A stretch of DNA of 31,773 nucleotides, from the NCBI GenBank assembly GCA_035266845.1, contig DATFMP010000074.1, positions 1-31,773 of the forward strand. Reading direction: 5' to 3'. Under the pieces are notes generated by a model. That model was not told the origin of the DNA. It did not search any database and worked only from the letters and a program-made list of their open reading frames with translations. Of the stretch, positions 24,269 through 31,155 are shown one piece after another. The position numbers were made by a program, and so were the translations under genes. How positions within the stretch are numbered: position 1 is the first letter of the stretch; each line of letters begins with the position of its first letter. This DNA is from DATFMP01 sp035266845 (GTDB taxonomy: Bacteria > SAR324 > JACQKK01).

Positions 24269-25003
24269 TCAGAGGGGCTTGCGCGCCACGTGGAGGGCCG
24301 AAGCGCCGAACAGGTGCTCGATCACCTCCACCTGACTGAAGCCAATCGCCTCCAGCCGGCGCGCCAGCGCGTGCTGATCGGGAAACGCCACCGTGGAGTG
24401 GGGCAGATAGGTGAACATGTCCTGTCCCGGCTGCAGCAAGCCCCCGATGCGGGGCACGATCCGGAACATGTAGAACTCGGCCAGCGGCCGCAGCCAGCGG
24501 TTGCGCACCTTGCCCACGTCCAGCGAGGCCATCGCGCCCCCCGGACGCAGCACTCGCAAAATTTCCTCCAGGCACGCCCCCAGGTCGCTCACATTGCGCA
24601 GGCCGTAACCGATCGAGACGAAGTCGAAGCTGGCGTCGCGGAAGGGCAGGCGCATCGCGTCCCCGCGCAGTGCCAGGGGCGTATCGCCCTGGCCGGGCTG
24701 GGTGCGGGCGAGGCGCCGGCGGGCGATGGCGAGCATGCCCGATGAAAAGTCCGCCGCCACGAGCCGCCCCTGCGGCCCCAGCCGCCGCAGGCAGCGCGCG
24801 GCGATATCGCCCGTGCCGCAGCACAGATCGAGCCCGCGCGCATCCGGCGCGATGCCGAGCCGGCGCACCAGCACGCGCTTCCACCAACGGTGCTGGCCCT
24901 GGGTGATGAGGTCGTTGAACAGGTCGTAATGGCGGGCGATCTCGTCGAACTTGTCGCGCACGTAGCGCGCCCGGTCCTGGGGCGAGGGCAGGCGATAGGG
25001 CAT
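24269..25003 (-). CDS. ubiE: UbiE/MenG quinone C-methyltransferase
   Basis: The 244-residue SAM-dependent enzyme methylates the ring of demethylmenaquinone or the corresponding ubiquinone precursor. Seen: the UbiE opening VRDKFDEIARHYDLFNDLIT, SAM motif LDLCCGTGDIA, motif II with ADFSSGMLAIARRR, and the UbiE signature YGLRNVSDL. The later GLLQPGQDMFTYLPHST corresponds to the family's YxYLxxS segment. The quinone type cannot be told from this gene. It is last in a minus-strand group after the AICAR transformylase and a 118-residue protein (70-base gap). The start at ATG 25003 has no strong ribosome site. Confidence 0.93.
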   Translation of the reverse strand: MPYRLPSPQDRARYVRDKFDEIARHYDLFNDLITQGQHRWWKRVLVRRLGIAPDARGLDLCCGTGDIAARCLRRLGPQGRLVAADFSSGMLAIARRRLARTQPGQGDTPLALRGDAMRLPFRDASFDFVSIGYGLRNVSDLGACLEEILRVLRPGGAMASLDVGKVRNRWLRPLAEFYMFRIVPRIGGLLQPGQDMFTYLPHSTVAFPDQHALARRLEAIGFSQVEVIEHLFGASALHVARKPL

Positions 25004-25073
25004 GGGCAGGAATGGCTCCGGCGCGCTGCAGCGCTGGCGACGCGCCGCGGCCGGGCAGCCGCGGGCGGCGGCG

Positions 25074-25430
25074 TCAGAACAGCTTCAGGGTGCGGTGAAT
25101 CTCGTGGCTGATGAACTTCTCATAGGTCGTCCCGGCCCCCTCCACCAGCAGCCGATACAGCTTGGCCACTTGGCTGAAGTCAGCATCCTGCGCCGAGACG
25201 ACGAGCTCGAACGCATCGCGGTCGACACCCTTCACCAGCTTGAACAGGTAGGTGAGGCTTTGCACCGGTTGCCCCTGGTACAGGAGGATCACCTGGTGCT
25301 CGGGATGCTTCTCGTTGTAGCTGCGGATGATGTTGGCCCAGGCCTCGATGTTGCCGAAGCCGAACGCCTCGTTCTCGATGACGATCTTGCGCGGCGGAGA
25401 GTGCTTGGCCGGTGTGTAGACAGGCTCCAT
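25074..25430 (-). CDS. Unknown 118-residue soluble protein
   Basis: I do not recognise this protein. It looks like a small alpha/beta domain: a strand RKIVIENE, a helix with AWANIIRSYNEKH, a strand HQVILLYQG, a helix LTYLFKLVKG, a strand AFELVVSAQ and a last helix VAKLYRLLVEGAGTTYEKFISHEIHRTL. It has no signal peptide, membrane segment or Cys. It sits between the AICAR transformylase (42-base gap) and ubiE (70-base gap) on the same strand, so co-transcription is likely, but the neighbours' pathways are unrelated. Codon use and GC look like the neighbours. Confidence 0.7.
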   Translation of the reverse strand: MEPVYTPAKHSPPRKIVIENEAFGFGNIEAWANIIRSYNEKHPEHQVILLYQGQPVQSLTYLFKLVKGVDRDAFELVVSAQDADFSQVAKLYRLLVEGAGTTYEKFISHEIHRTLKLF

Positions 25431-25472
25431 GGCGTCTCGTAAGCGCGGGTGAGCGGTGCGGCGGAGGCCGGG

Positions 25473-26675
25473 CTAATGATGGAAGAGGCGCACGCCGCTG
25501 AACGCCATCGCCATGCCGTACTCGTCGCAGGCTTGGATCACGGCTTCGTCGGCCACGCTGCCGCCCGGCTGCACAATATAAGCTACGCCCCGTTTCGCTG
25601 CCTGGTCAATGCTGTCGCGGAACGGGAAGAACGCATCGGAGGCCAGACTTACGCCGCGCAGGCGCTCCAGCCAAGCCGCCTTTTCCTCCGCCGTCAACGG
25701 CTCCGGGGGTGTCGTGAACAGTGTCTGCCACGCGGCATATTCCGGCGTCGTGAAGTCCCCTTCGATGTACCGCACGCGGGCGTTGGTGCGATCCACCCGC
25801 CGCACCCCCGGCTTGAAGGGCAGCTCCAGCACGCGCGGATGTTGTCGCAGCCACCACACCTCCGCCTTGCGGCCGGCCAGCTTGGTGCAGTCCACGCGGC
25901 TCTGCTGGCCGGCGCCCACGCCGATCATCTGGCCGTCCAGGGCATAGCCCACGGAGTTGGACTGGGTGTACTTGATGGCGATCGCGGCCACCAGCAGGTC
26001 GCGCACCGCCTCCGGGCCCAGATCCTGCCGTTGGGTCACGCGCCGCTCCAGGTGCTGTGGGCCCAGCTGCACGTCGTTGCGCCGCTGCTGAAAGGTCACG
26101 CCGAACACGTCCTTCAGCTCGGTTTCGGGCGGCACGTAGGCAGGGTCGGCCTCCAGCACGATGAAGGCGCCCCCCTTCTTCGCCTTGAGCACCTCCAGCG
26201 CTTCGGGCTCGTACGCCGGGGCAATGATGCCGTCGCTGACCTCGCTGCGCAGAACCTCCGCGGTCGCGCGGTCCACCGGGTCGCTGAGCGCGGCGAAGTC
26301 GCCGAAGGACGACATGGGGTCGGCCCCGCGGGCCCGCAGGTATGCCACGGCCTGGGGCGTCAGCTCCTTGCCGCCCACCTCGTATGCGCGCGCCAGGATC
26401 TCGCTCAGTGGCACGGCAACGGCCGCGCCGGCTGGGCTGACGTGCTTGAAGGAGGCTGCCGCGGACAGGTCCAGCGCCACGCGCAGCTCGCGCACAAGCT
26501 GCCAGGCGTTGAGCGCATCGAGCAGATTGATGTAGCCGGGCGTGCCATTGAGCACGCGGAAGGGCAGGTCGCGGCCCTCCTCGCTGTAGATCGCGGCGGG
26601 CGTCTGGTGCGGGTTGCAGCCGTACTTGAGCGCGAGCCGATGGCGGTAGGTGCGCTGCAGGCTGGGCTCGGCCAT
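25473..26675 (-). CDS. Stand-alone AICAR transformylase (PurH C-terminal type), eukaryote-like
   Basis: The 400-residue protein formylates AICAR with 10-formyl-tetrahydrofolate, the penultimate step of IMP synthesis. It covers only the transformylase part of bifunctional PurH; the IMP cyclohydrolase domain is absent. It starts at LALKYGCNPHQTPA and ends at RLFHH. The catalytic Lys77-His78 lie in SFKHVSPAGAA. By eye it follows human ATIC more closely than E. coli PurH: INLLDALNAWQLV, ARGADPMSSFGDF, EVSDGIIAP, YTQSNSV, GAGQQSR and FFPFRD are all ATIC-like. ATG 26675 is chosen; the 45 upstream in-frame residues have no family similarity and cover the leader palindrome. It probably leads a transcript with the 118-residue gene and ubiE. 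No cyclohydrolase gene is in the window. Confidence 0.92.
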   Translation of the reverse strand: MAEPSLQRTYRHRLALKYGCNPHQTPAAIYSEEGRDLPFRVLNGTPGYINLLDALNAWQLVRELRVALDLSAAASFKHVSPAGAAVAVPLSEILARAYEVGGKELTPQAVAYLRARGADPMSSFGDFAALSDPVDRATAEVLRSEVSDGIIAPAYEPEALEVLKAKKGGAFIVLEADPAYVPPETELKDVFGVTFQQRRNDVQLGPQHLERRVTQRQDLGPEAVRDLLVAAIAIKYTQSNSVGYALDGQMIGVGAGQQSRVDCTKLAGRKAEVWWLRQHPRVLELPFKPGVRRVDRTNARVRYIEGDFTTPEYAAWQTLFTTPPEPLTAEEKAAWLERLRGVSLASDAFFPFRDSIDQAAKRGVAYIVQPGGSVADEAVIQACDEYGMAMAFSGVRLFHH

Positions 26676-26707
26676 GGGGCAGGCAAAAACGTGCGGGTTG
26701 GCAACAG

Positions 26708-26731
26708 GACTGTGGCGGAACCGCCACAGTC
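26708..26731. promoter_or_regulatory. Perfect 11-bp inverted repeat in the AICAR transformylase leader
   Basis: Arms GACTGTGGCGG (26708-26718) and CCGCCACAGTC (26721-26731) flank a two-base centre. It lies 32 bases before the start codon and inside the predicted transcript. The predicted -10 region (CCGCTACAGTC on the minus strand) repeats a half-site with one change, and an exact half-site occurs at 6572-6582. An operator is more likely than a terminator because there is no T-tract and the spacer is too short for a good loop. Confidence 0.5.
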
Positions 26732-26780
26732 GCGAACGGTGGGCGCGGGCAGCCGATCCACTGGGGCGGACTCCCTCAGG

Positions 26781-26810
26781 ACTGTAGCGGCGGCTCCGAA
26801 GCCTTGTCAA
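26781..26810 (-). promoter_or_regulatory. Promoter of the AICAR transformylase operon
   Basis: On the minus strand a perfect TTGACA (26810-26805) is followed after 18 bases by TACAGT (26786-26781), 4 of 6 matches. The start near 26774 gives a leader of about 100 bases containing the inverted repeat at 26708-26731. Confidence 0.6.
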
Positions 26811-26936
26811 CGCGGTCCCCGCCGGGCTCCGCCCAGGGCTCTGGGCGGGACTCTGCCGCTCCGGCCGGCGCCGGAACCGCGACCCCCTGGCGTCGCGATG
26901 GGCGCGGCGCTGCGGAACTCCGGCGTGGCTATTTGG

Positions 26937-26964
26937 CTGACGCCGTCAGGGGCGATGTGTTAAT
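26937..26964 (+). promoter_or_regulatory. Candidate promoter of the exported-protein trio
   Basis: CTGACG (26937-26942) and GTTAAT (26959-26964) are 16 bases apart, with 4 of 6 matches each. The -35 overlaps a small inverted repeat, CTGACG-C-CGTCAG (26937-26949), which could be an operator. The rest of the 395-base gap 26676-27070 holds the purH control sites and no gene I can support. Confidence 0.35.
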
Positions 26965-27070
26965 CTTTGAGGTGCGCGATTCTTGCACGCGGACGGGTGG
27001 GGCCGAGGGGCCGCATGCGGCCACCACGGCACGCGACGGATTTGATTTTCCACCGACGGGGAGTGTGAAG

Positions 27071-27925
27071 ATGAAGAGGGCCCTCTGCCTGCTCGCGATG
27101 CTGGCGTTCCTGCCGGCGCTGGGCTGGGCGCAGACTTCGAGTTCCATTGACCCGCGTTGCACCCAGGCGGGCACGCAGGCGTGCGTGGACTGGACCAATG
27201 GCCTGGCCATCGCCATCGGCACCGGTGCCCCGGCAACCTGGGCGCGAACCCCGGCGCAGAAGAACATCAGCGCGACGCGGGCGGCCCGGCTGGATGCCGC
27301 ACGCAATCTGTTGGAGTTGATCAAGGGCATCAATCTGACCGCCAGCACCAGCGTGCAGGGCGCCATGGTGGCCAGCGACCAGGTTTCCACCAGCATCCAG
27401 GGGCGCCTGAATGGCATCCGGCCCGTGGAAGCCCCGCACTACTTCTCCGACGGCAGCGTGCAGGTGAAGCTGGAGGCCAACCTGCGCGAAGTGGTGCCGG
27501 CCGACCTGTACTCGCAGTCCGGGCCGCCACAGCAGATCGCCGGGCCCTACGGCTCGCCGGCGGGCTCTGCGATCAGCCCCCAGACGTCCTACACCGGGCT
27601 GATCATCGACGCCCGCGGCACCGGCGTGCAGCCCGCGATGTCGCCGAAGATCTACGATCCGCAGAACCGCGAAGTCTATGGCTCGGCCTACGTGAGCCGT
27701 GAGTTCGCGGTGTCCCAGGGCATGGTGGGCTACGCCAAGAGCCTGGAGCAGGCCGCACAGACCGACCGCGTGAAGGGCAACCCCGCCGTCGTCAAGGCGG
27801 TGAAGGCCGAGGGCGCCAGCAAGGCGGATCTGGTGATCTCCCAGTCGGACGCGGACGCTTTGCGCACCCTGGCTCAGCAGCAGACGTTCCTGCGCGAAGC
27901 ACGCGTGATGATTGTGCTGGATTAG
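27071..27925 (+). CDS. Exported LPP20/FlgP-like protein
   Basis: The 284-residue protein has a signal peptide (MKRALCLLAMLAFLPALGWA, cut before QTSSS) without a lipobox Cys. Residues 65-145 follow the LPP20/FlgP pattern: a helix of Ala/Arg ending in AARNLLELIKGI, then STSVQGAMVASDQ, SIQGRLNGI and a strand after the SDGSVQVKLEA turn. A second domain of about 110 residues (from 173) begins GLIIDARGTGVQPAMSPKI and ends VMIVLD. FlgP forms part of the outer-membrane flagellar disk in Vibrio, where it is a lipoprotein; this one would be periplasmic. The ATG at 27071 has GGGGAG upstream. The SLH lipoprotein gene follows after 49 bases. Confidence 0.75.
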   Translation: MKRALCLLAMLAFLPALGWAQTSSSIDPRCTQAGTQACVDWTNGLAIAIGTGAPATWARTPAQKNISATRAARLDAARNLLELIKGINLTASTSVQGAMVASDQVSTSIQGRLNGIRPVEAPHYFSDGSVQVKLEANLREVVPADLYSQSGPPQQIAGPYGSPAGSAISPQTSYTGLIIDARGTGVQPAMSPKIYDPQNREVYGSAYVSREFAVSQGMVGYAKSLEQAAQTDRVKGNPAVVKAVKAEGASKADLVISQSDADALRTLAQQQTFLREARVMIVLD

Positions 27926-27974
27926 TCCCCGAACCCCCATGAGCGAAGCGCACGAACCCCGCACAAGAGGCAGC

Positions 27975-29204
27975 ATGAGAATCGAAATGCGCCGCATCCG
28001 CTGGCTCCTGCCGTTGCTCGCGGCGGCCGTGGCCCTGGCCCTGGCTAGCTGCGCCAAGAAGCCGCGCATGGCTGAGGGGCGGCTGGATACGCCACAGCAC
28101 CACACCCTGCGCGGCTATGATGCTATCGACGCGGGCAACTGGGAGGCGGCCGGGCGTGAGTTCGATCTGGCCATCAACCTGGGCAAGGACTATGGCCCCG
28201 CCTATGGCGGCAAGGCCGTCGTGGTGGCCCACAAGGCCGATGACCACACCATGCCCGAAGCGGAGCGCCTGCGCGTGCTGGCCCAGGCCGAGGCCCTGCT
28301 GGACAAGGCCAATAGCAATGCCAAGAATGACGATGAGAAGCGCGCCTACCACGTAGCCGCCATTCGCGTGTACCGGCTGGCCAAGCCGCCGAGCTACGTG
28401 AGCCAAGCCGAATCGCACTACGAGGACGCGGTCGACCTGGATCGGCGCGGCACAGACCCGCAGCCCTACTTCTACATGGCACGCGTCTACCGTGACGCGT
28501 TCCGCCTCAACGATGCGCAGAACCTGTACACCAAGGTGCTGGGCATGAACTCGCCCATGACGGGCAAGGCGGACCAGGAGTTGTCCGTGGTGCAGAAGGT
28601 GATCCGCGCCGAGCCGGGCACGCCCTACGGCAAGACGGTCGCCTTTGACAGCTCGGTGTCCCGGGCCGACCTGGCCGCGCTGTTCGTGGAAGAGTTGCGC
28701 CTGGACAGACTGTACCAGCGCGGCGCCCAGGGCCAGGTGGATACGGGCTTCAAGCCTCCGGCAGGCCAACAGCAGTTCCAGGCCGAGCGCACGGTGAAGG
28801 CGCCCGATGCCACGGACATCTCCGACCACCCGTTGCGTGCGGATATCGAGGAGGTGCTGAAGCTGAAGGTATCCGGCCTGCAGCCCGATCCGGCGCACCA
28901 GTTTCACCCGAACGCCACCGTGCTGCGGGGCGAGTTCGCCATGATGGTGGAGGATATCCTGGTCAAGGTGACCGGCGAGCAGGGGCTGAAGACCAAGTTC
29001 ATCGGCCAGCCTTCGCCCTTCCGTGACGTGCGCAACGACGTGCCGTGGTTCAATGCCATCGAGACCGTCACTTCGCGCAGTCTGATGGAGCCCAAAGACA
29101 AGGTGAACGGGATCTTCAAGCCCGACGATCCCATCACGGGCGCCGATGCGCTCCTGGTGATCCGGCTGCTGAAGGACGAGCTTCGCAGCTACCTGCGCTC
29201 CTAA
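27975..29204 (+). CDS. Lipoprotein with TPR-like and S-layer-homology repeats
   Basis: The 409-residue protein has a lipoprotein signal with lipobox LASC (Cys26) and Ala after it, so outer-membrane sorting is likely. Residues 40-215 are helical with TPR-like features (YDAIDAGNWEAAGREFDLAI; YMARVYRDAFRLNDAQNLY). Three SLH-like units follow: the end of one at about 226-245 (SVSRADLAALFVEEL), a second at about 275-330 (HPNATVLRGEFAMMVEDIL) and a third at about 348-402 (FRDVRNDVPWFNAIE...DDPITGADALLVIRLL). SLH domains bind wall polymers; in a diderm lipoprotein they would tie the outer membrane to the wall. The start at 27975 has AAGAGG upstream. Similar repeats are rare in proteobacteria. Confidence 0.82.
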   Translation: MRIEMRRIRWLLPLLAAAVALALASCAKKPRMAEGRLDTPQHHTLRGYDAIDAGNWEAAGREFDLAINLGKDYGPAYGGKAVVVAHKADDHTMPEAERLRVLAQAEALLDKANSNAKNDDEKRAYHVAAIRVYRLAKPPSYVSQAESHYEDAVDLDRRGTDPQPYFYMARVYRDAFRLNDAQNLYTKVLGMNSPMTGKADQELSVVQKVIRAEPGTPYGKTVAFDSSVSRADLAALFVEELRLDRLYQRGAQGQVDTGFKPPAGQQQFQAERTVKAPDATDISDHPLRADIEEVLKLKVSGLQPDPAHQFHPNATVLRGEFAMMVEDILVKVTGEQGLKTKFIGQPSPFRDVRNDVPWFNAIETVTSRSLMEPKDKVNGIFKPDDPITGADALLVIRLLKDELRSYLRS

Positions 29205-29236
29205 TGCCGAGTATTGAAAGGCCTGTTGGCCATATA

Positions 29237-29413
29237 GGGGCCTTGCGCCCCATGCCCCCACCAGGGAGCAAAGCTCCCTGGACCCTGTTTGTGCGTGGAA
29301 CCGCGCGGGTCTCCGTCAGGGTCGGTATAGGGGGTGAGGGGCCCTCGGCCCCCGCATCGGAATTCTTGTGGTTTCTAGCGGCCCCGCCGCTTGAAGACCC
29401 ATTCCCAAACAGA
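29237..29413 (-). repeat. Multi-hairpin intergenic repeat, copy 2
   Basis: Read on the minus strand it begins with the same TCTGTTTGGGAA (29413-29402). It has hairpins matching copy 1 in order: h1 arms 29387-29395/29373-29381 (one mismatch), h2 29347-29352/29338-29343, h3 29273-29281/29261-29269 (9 bp), h4 29247-29251/29237-29241. In h4 both arms differ from copy 1 yet still pair, which suggests pairing is kept by selection or recent conversion. It lies between the SLH lipoprotein gene and the FlgT-like gene, antisense to both. Confidence 0.75.
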
Positions 29414-29442
29414 GCTTAGTGCTGAGTCTTCTCCCGTCATCC

Positions 29443-31122
29443 ATGCGCATCAAGCCGTTGCTGTTGGTCCTGCTGCTGCTCGCGGGCGTGCCGGTGTTCC
29501 CCGGCTTGCCCGGAGCAGGCTCCGCGTACGCCCAGGCTCAGCTGGTGGAAAAGGTGGCGCGCGTCGAGGTGCCCGTCTACGAGGACAACCTGGATGACGC
29601 CAAGAGCCGCGCTATCGTGCAGGGCCAGCAGATCGCTCTGAAGAGCGTGATCGACGACCTGGTCGCGCCGGATTGGGTCACGCTGTTCGACAAGGAGCTG
29701 CGCAAGCAGATTCTCTCGCACCTGGAACGCTATATCTCCTCCTACCGCGTGCAGAAGCTGGAGACCTCGGTAGACCGCACGCGGTTCCTGGTGGTGCTCT
29801 CCGCGCAGGTGAACCGCGTGCAGCTTACGGAAGACCTGCACGAGCTGAACCTGCCCGTGCAGGGGGACCCGCCGATCAGCCTCGCGCTGTTCTACAACGC
29901 GGATGATCCGGTGCTGGGCAATGCCACGTTGCGCGGCACCGTGCTGGATCGCTTGCGTGGCCGGCTGGCCCTGCTCAACTACCGGCTGGGCAGGCTGGTG
30001 GGGCTGCGCGGCGATGCGGTGCAGTTGCTGGCCAGCCCACAGGGGCACCTCCCCGAGCGGGTGAGCCTGCTGGGACGCTATCCAGGCACGGCGGCGCTGT
30101 TTCTCGCGTTCGATCCCGCGCCGCCACCCGCGGCCGGGGCTGTGGCGGATGTCGGAGCCAAGTTCACGGCCCTACTCTATCAGAAGGCCACCGGCGAGCT
30201 GTTGGCGGACTTCGAGCAGCAGGAGCGCAGCCAGCCGTTGCCGCTGCCCGTGCGCAACAGCAAGGAGCGCGACCAGCTGGTGGCCAAGCTGGTGGATCCC
30301 CTCGTGATCCAGATGCAACCGGGCGCCATCCGGCCCGCGCATCTGGCGGGAGACAAGGCTGCGGAGCTGCGCCTGCGCGTCACGGGTTTCCGCGGCATGG
30401 AGGACGAGGAACTGTTCGAGCAGGCGTTCTTCAAGCGCAACTCACCCTTCGAGCACTTCTCGCTGTACGGGCTCGGGCCGTCCTCCGTGACGTACCAGGG
30501 GCCGTATGGGGGCGATCGCGGGACGCTGGAGCAGGATCTGGGCGGCAAGAACATCGGCGATTTCCACGTGCGGCGCGTGGACTGGTACAACGACATCCTG
30601 GAGCTGGACGTGCAGCGCGACGTGCAGCCCACCCATGCCGACCTGAAACTCTATCCCAAGGAAGTGCGTCCGCCGGAGGTGGCCGCACTGATCGACGACT
30701 ACTTCTCGAAGTATACGCAGCTTGAGGTCGAGGATCCGCACTATGCGGAAGCCGAGGACAACGGCTGGCTGACCCGCGCCGACCGTCTCGCCTTCAATGC
30801 GACCATCTACGGCTATGTGGACTCCCGCAGCGACAGCGACTTCTACATTGGCGAGGCGCTGAACTCGGGCGAGAAGGTAACGCTGATCTGGAACCGCATC
30901 GGGCGCACCAACCTGACGCCAGCGATCCGCCTGTACGACGAGAACGGCACGCTGGTGAGCACCTTCCTGCCCAAGTCCTTCCTGCACTACGAGTACACCC
31001 TGCCCAAGGGACAGCACCGCTTCTACATCGAGGTGGGCGACCGCTTCGGTTACCTCAAGGTGGATACCGGCGGCTACCTGAACTTCCACTACCTGTTCAA
31101 AGTGCAGCGCCAGACTCCCTGA
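29443..31122 (+). CDS. Exported FlgT-like protein with PPC-like C-terminal domain
   Basis: The 559-residue protein has a signal peptide cut near AYA|QAQ (about residue 30). Residues 35-130 match the FlgT N-terminal pattern: DDAKSRAIVQGQQIALKSVID, an ERYISSYRVQKLE segment, then RFLVVLSAQVNRVQL. A middle alpha/beta part (about 140-300) and a second small ring-like domain (about 312-405; TGFRGMEDEELFEQAF ... LEQDLGGKNIGDF) follow. The end (about 436-555) resembles a pre-peptidase C-terminal beta-sandwich (SDSDFYIGEAL, AIRLYDENGTLV, RFYIEVGDRFG). Vibrio FlgT is a periplasmic H-ring protein; no PPC-like end is usual there. The ATG at 29443 is chosen for the signal peptide; GTG 29419 adds eight residues. 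The repeat element separates it from the lipoprotein gene, so it may have its own transcript. Confidence 0.7.
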   Translation: MRIKPLLLVLLLLAGVPVFPGLPGAGSAYAQAQLVEKVARVEVPVYEDNLDDAKSRAIVQGQQIALKSVIDDLVAPDWVTLFDKELRKQILSHLERYISSYRVQKLETSVDRTRFLVVLSAQVNRVQLTEDLHELNLPVQGDPPISLALFYNADDPVLGNATLRGTVLDRLRGRLALLNYRLGRLVGLRGDAVQLLASPQGHLPERVSLLGRYPGTAALFLAFDPAPPPAAGAVADVGAKFTALLYQKATGELLADFEQQERSQPLPLPVRNSKERDQLVAKLVDPLVIQMQPGAIRPAHLAGDKAAELRLRVTGFRGMEDEELFEQAFFKRNSPFEHFSLYGLGPSSVTYQGPYGGDRGTLEQDLGGKNIGDFHVRRVDWYNDILELDVQRDVQPTHADLKLYPKEVRPPEVAALIDDYFSKYTQLEVEDPHYAEAEDNGWLTRADRLAFNATIYGYVDSRSDSDFYIGEALNSGEKVTLIWNRIGRTNLTPAIRLYDENGTLVSTFLPKSFLHYEYTLPKGQHRFYIEVGDRFGYLKVDTGGYLNFHYLFKVQRQTP

Positions 31123-31155
31123 CGCGGCAAACCCTGTTCACCCCATTCGCGTGGC

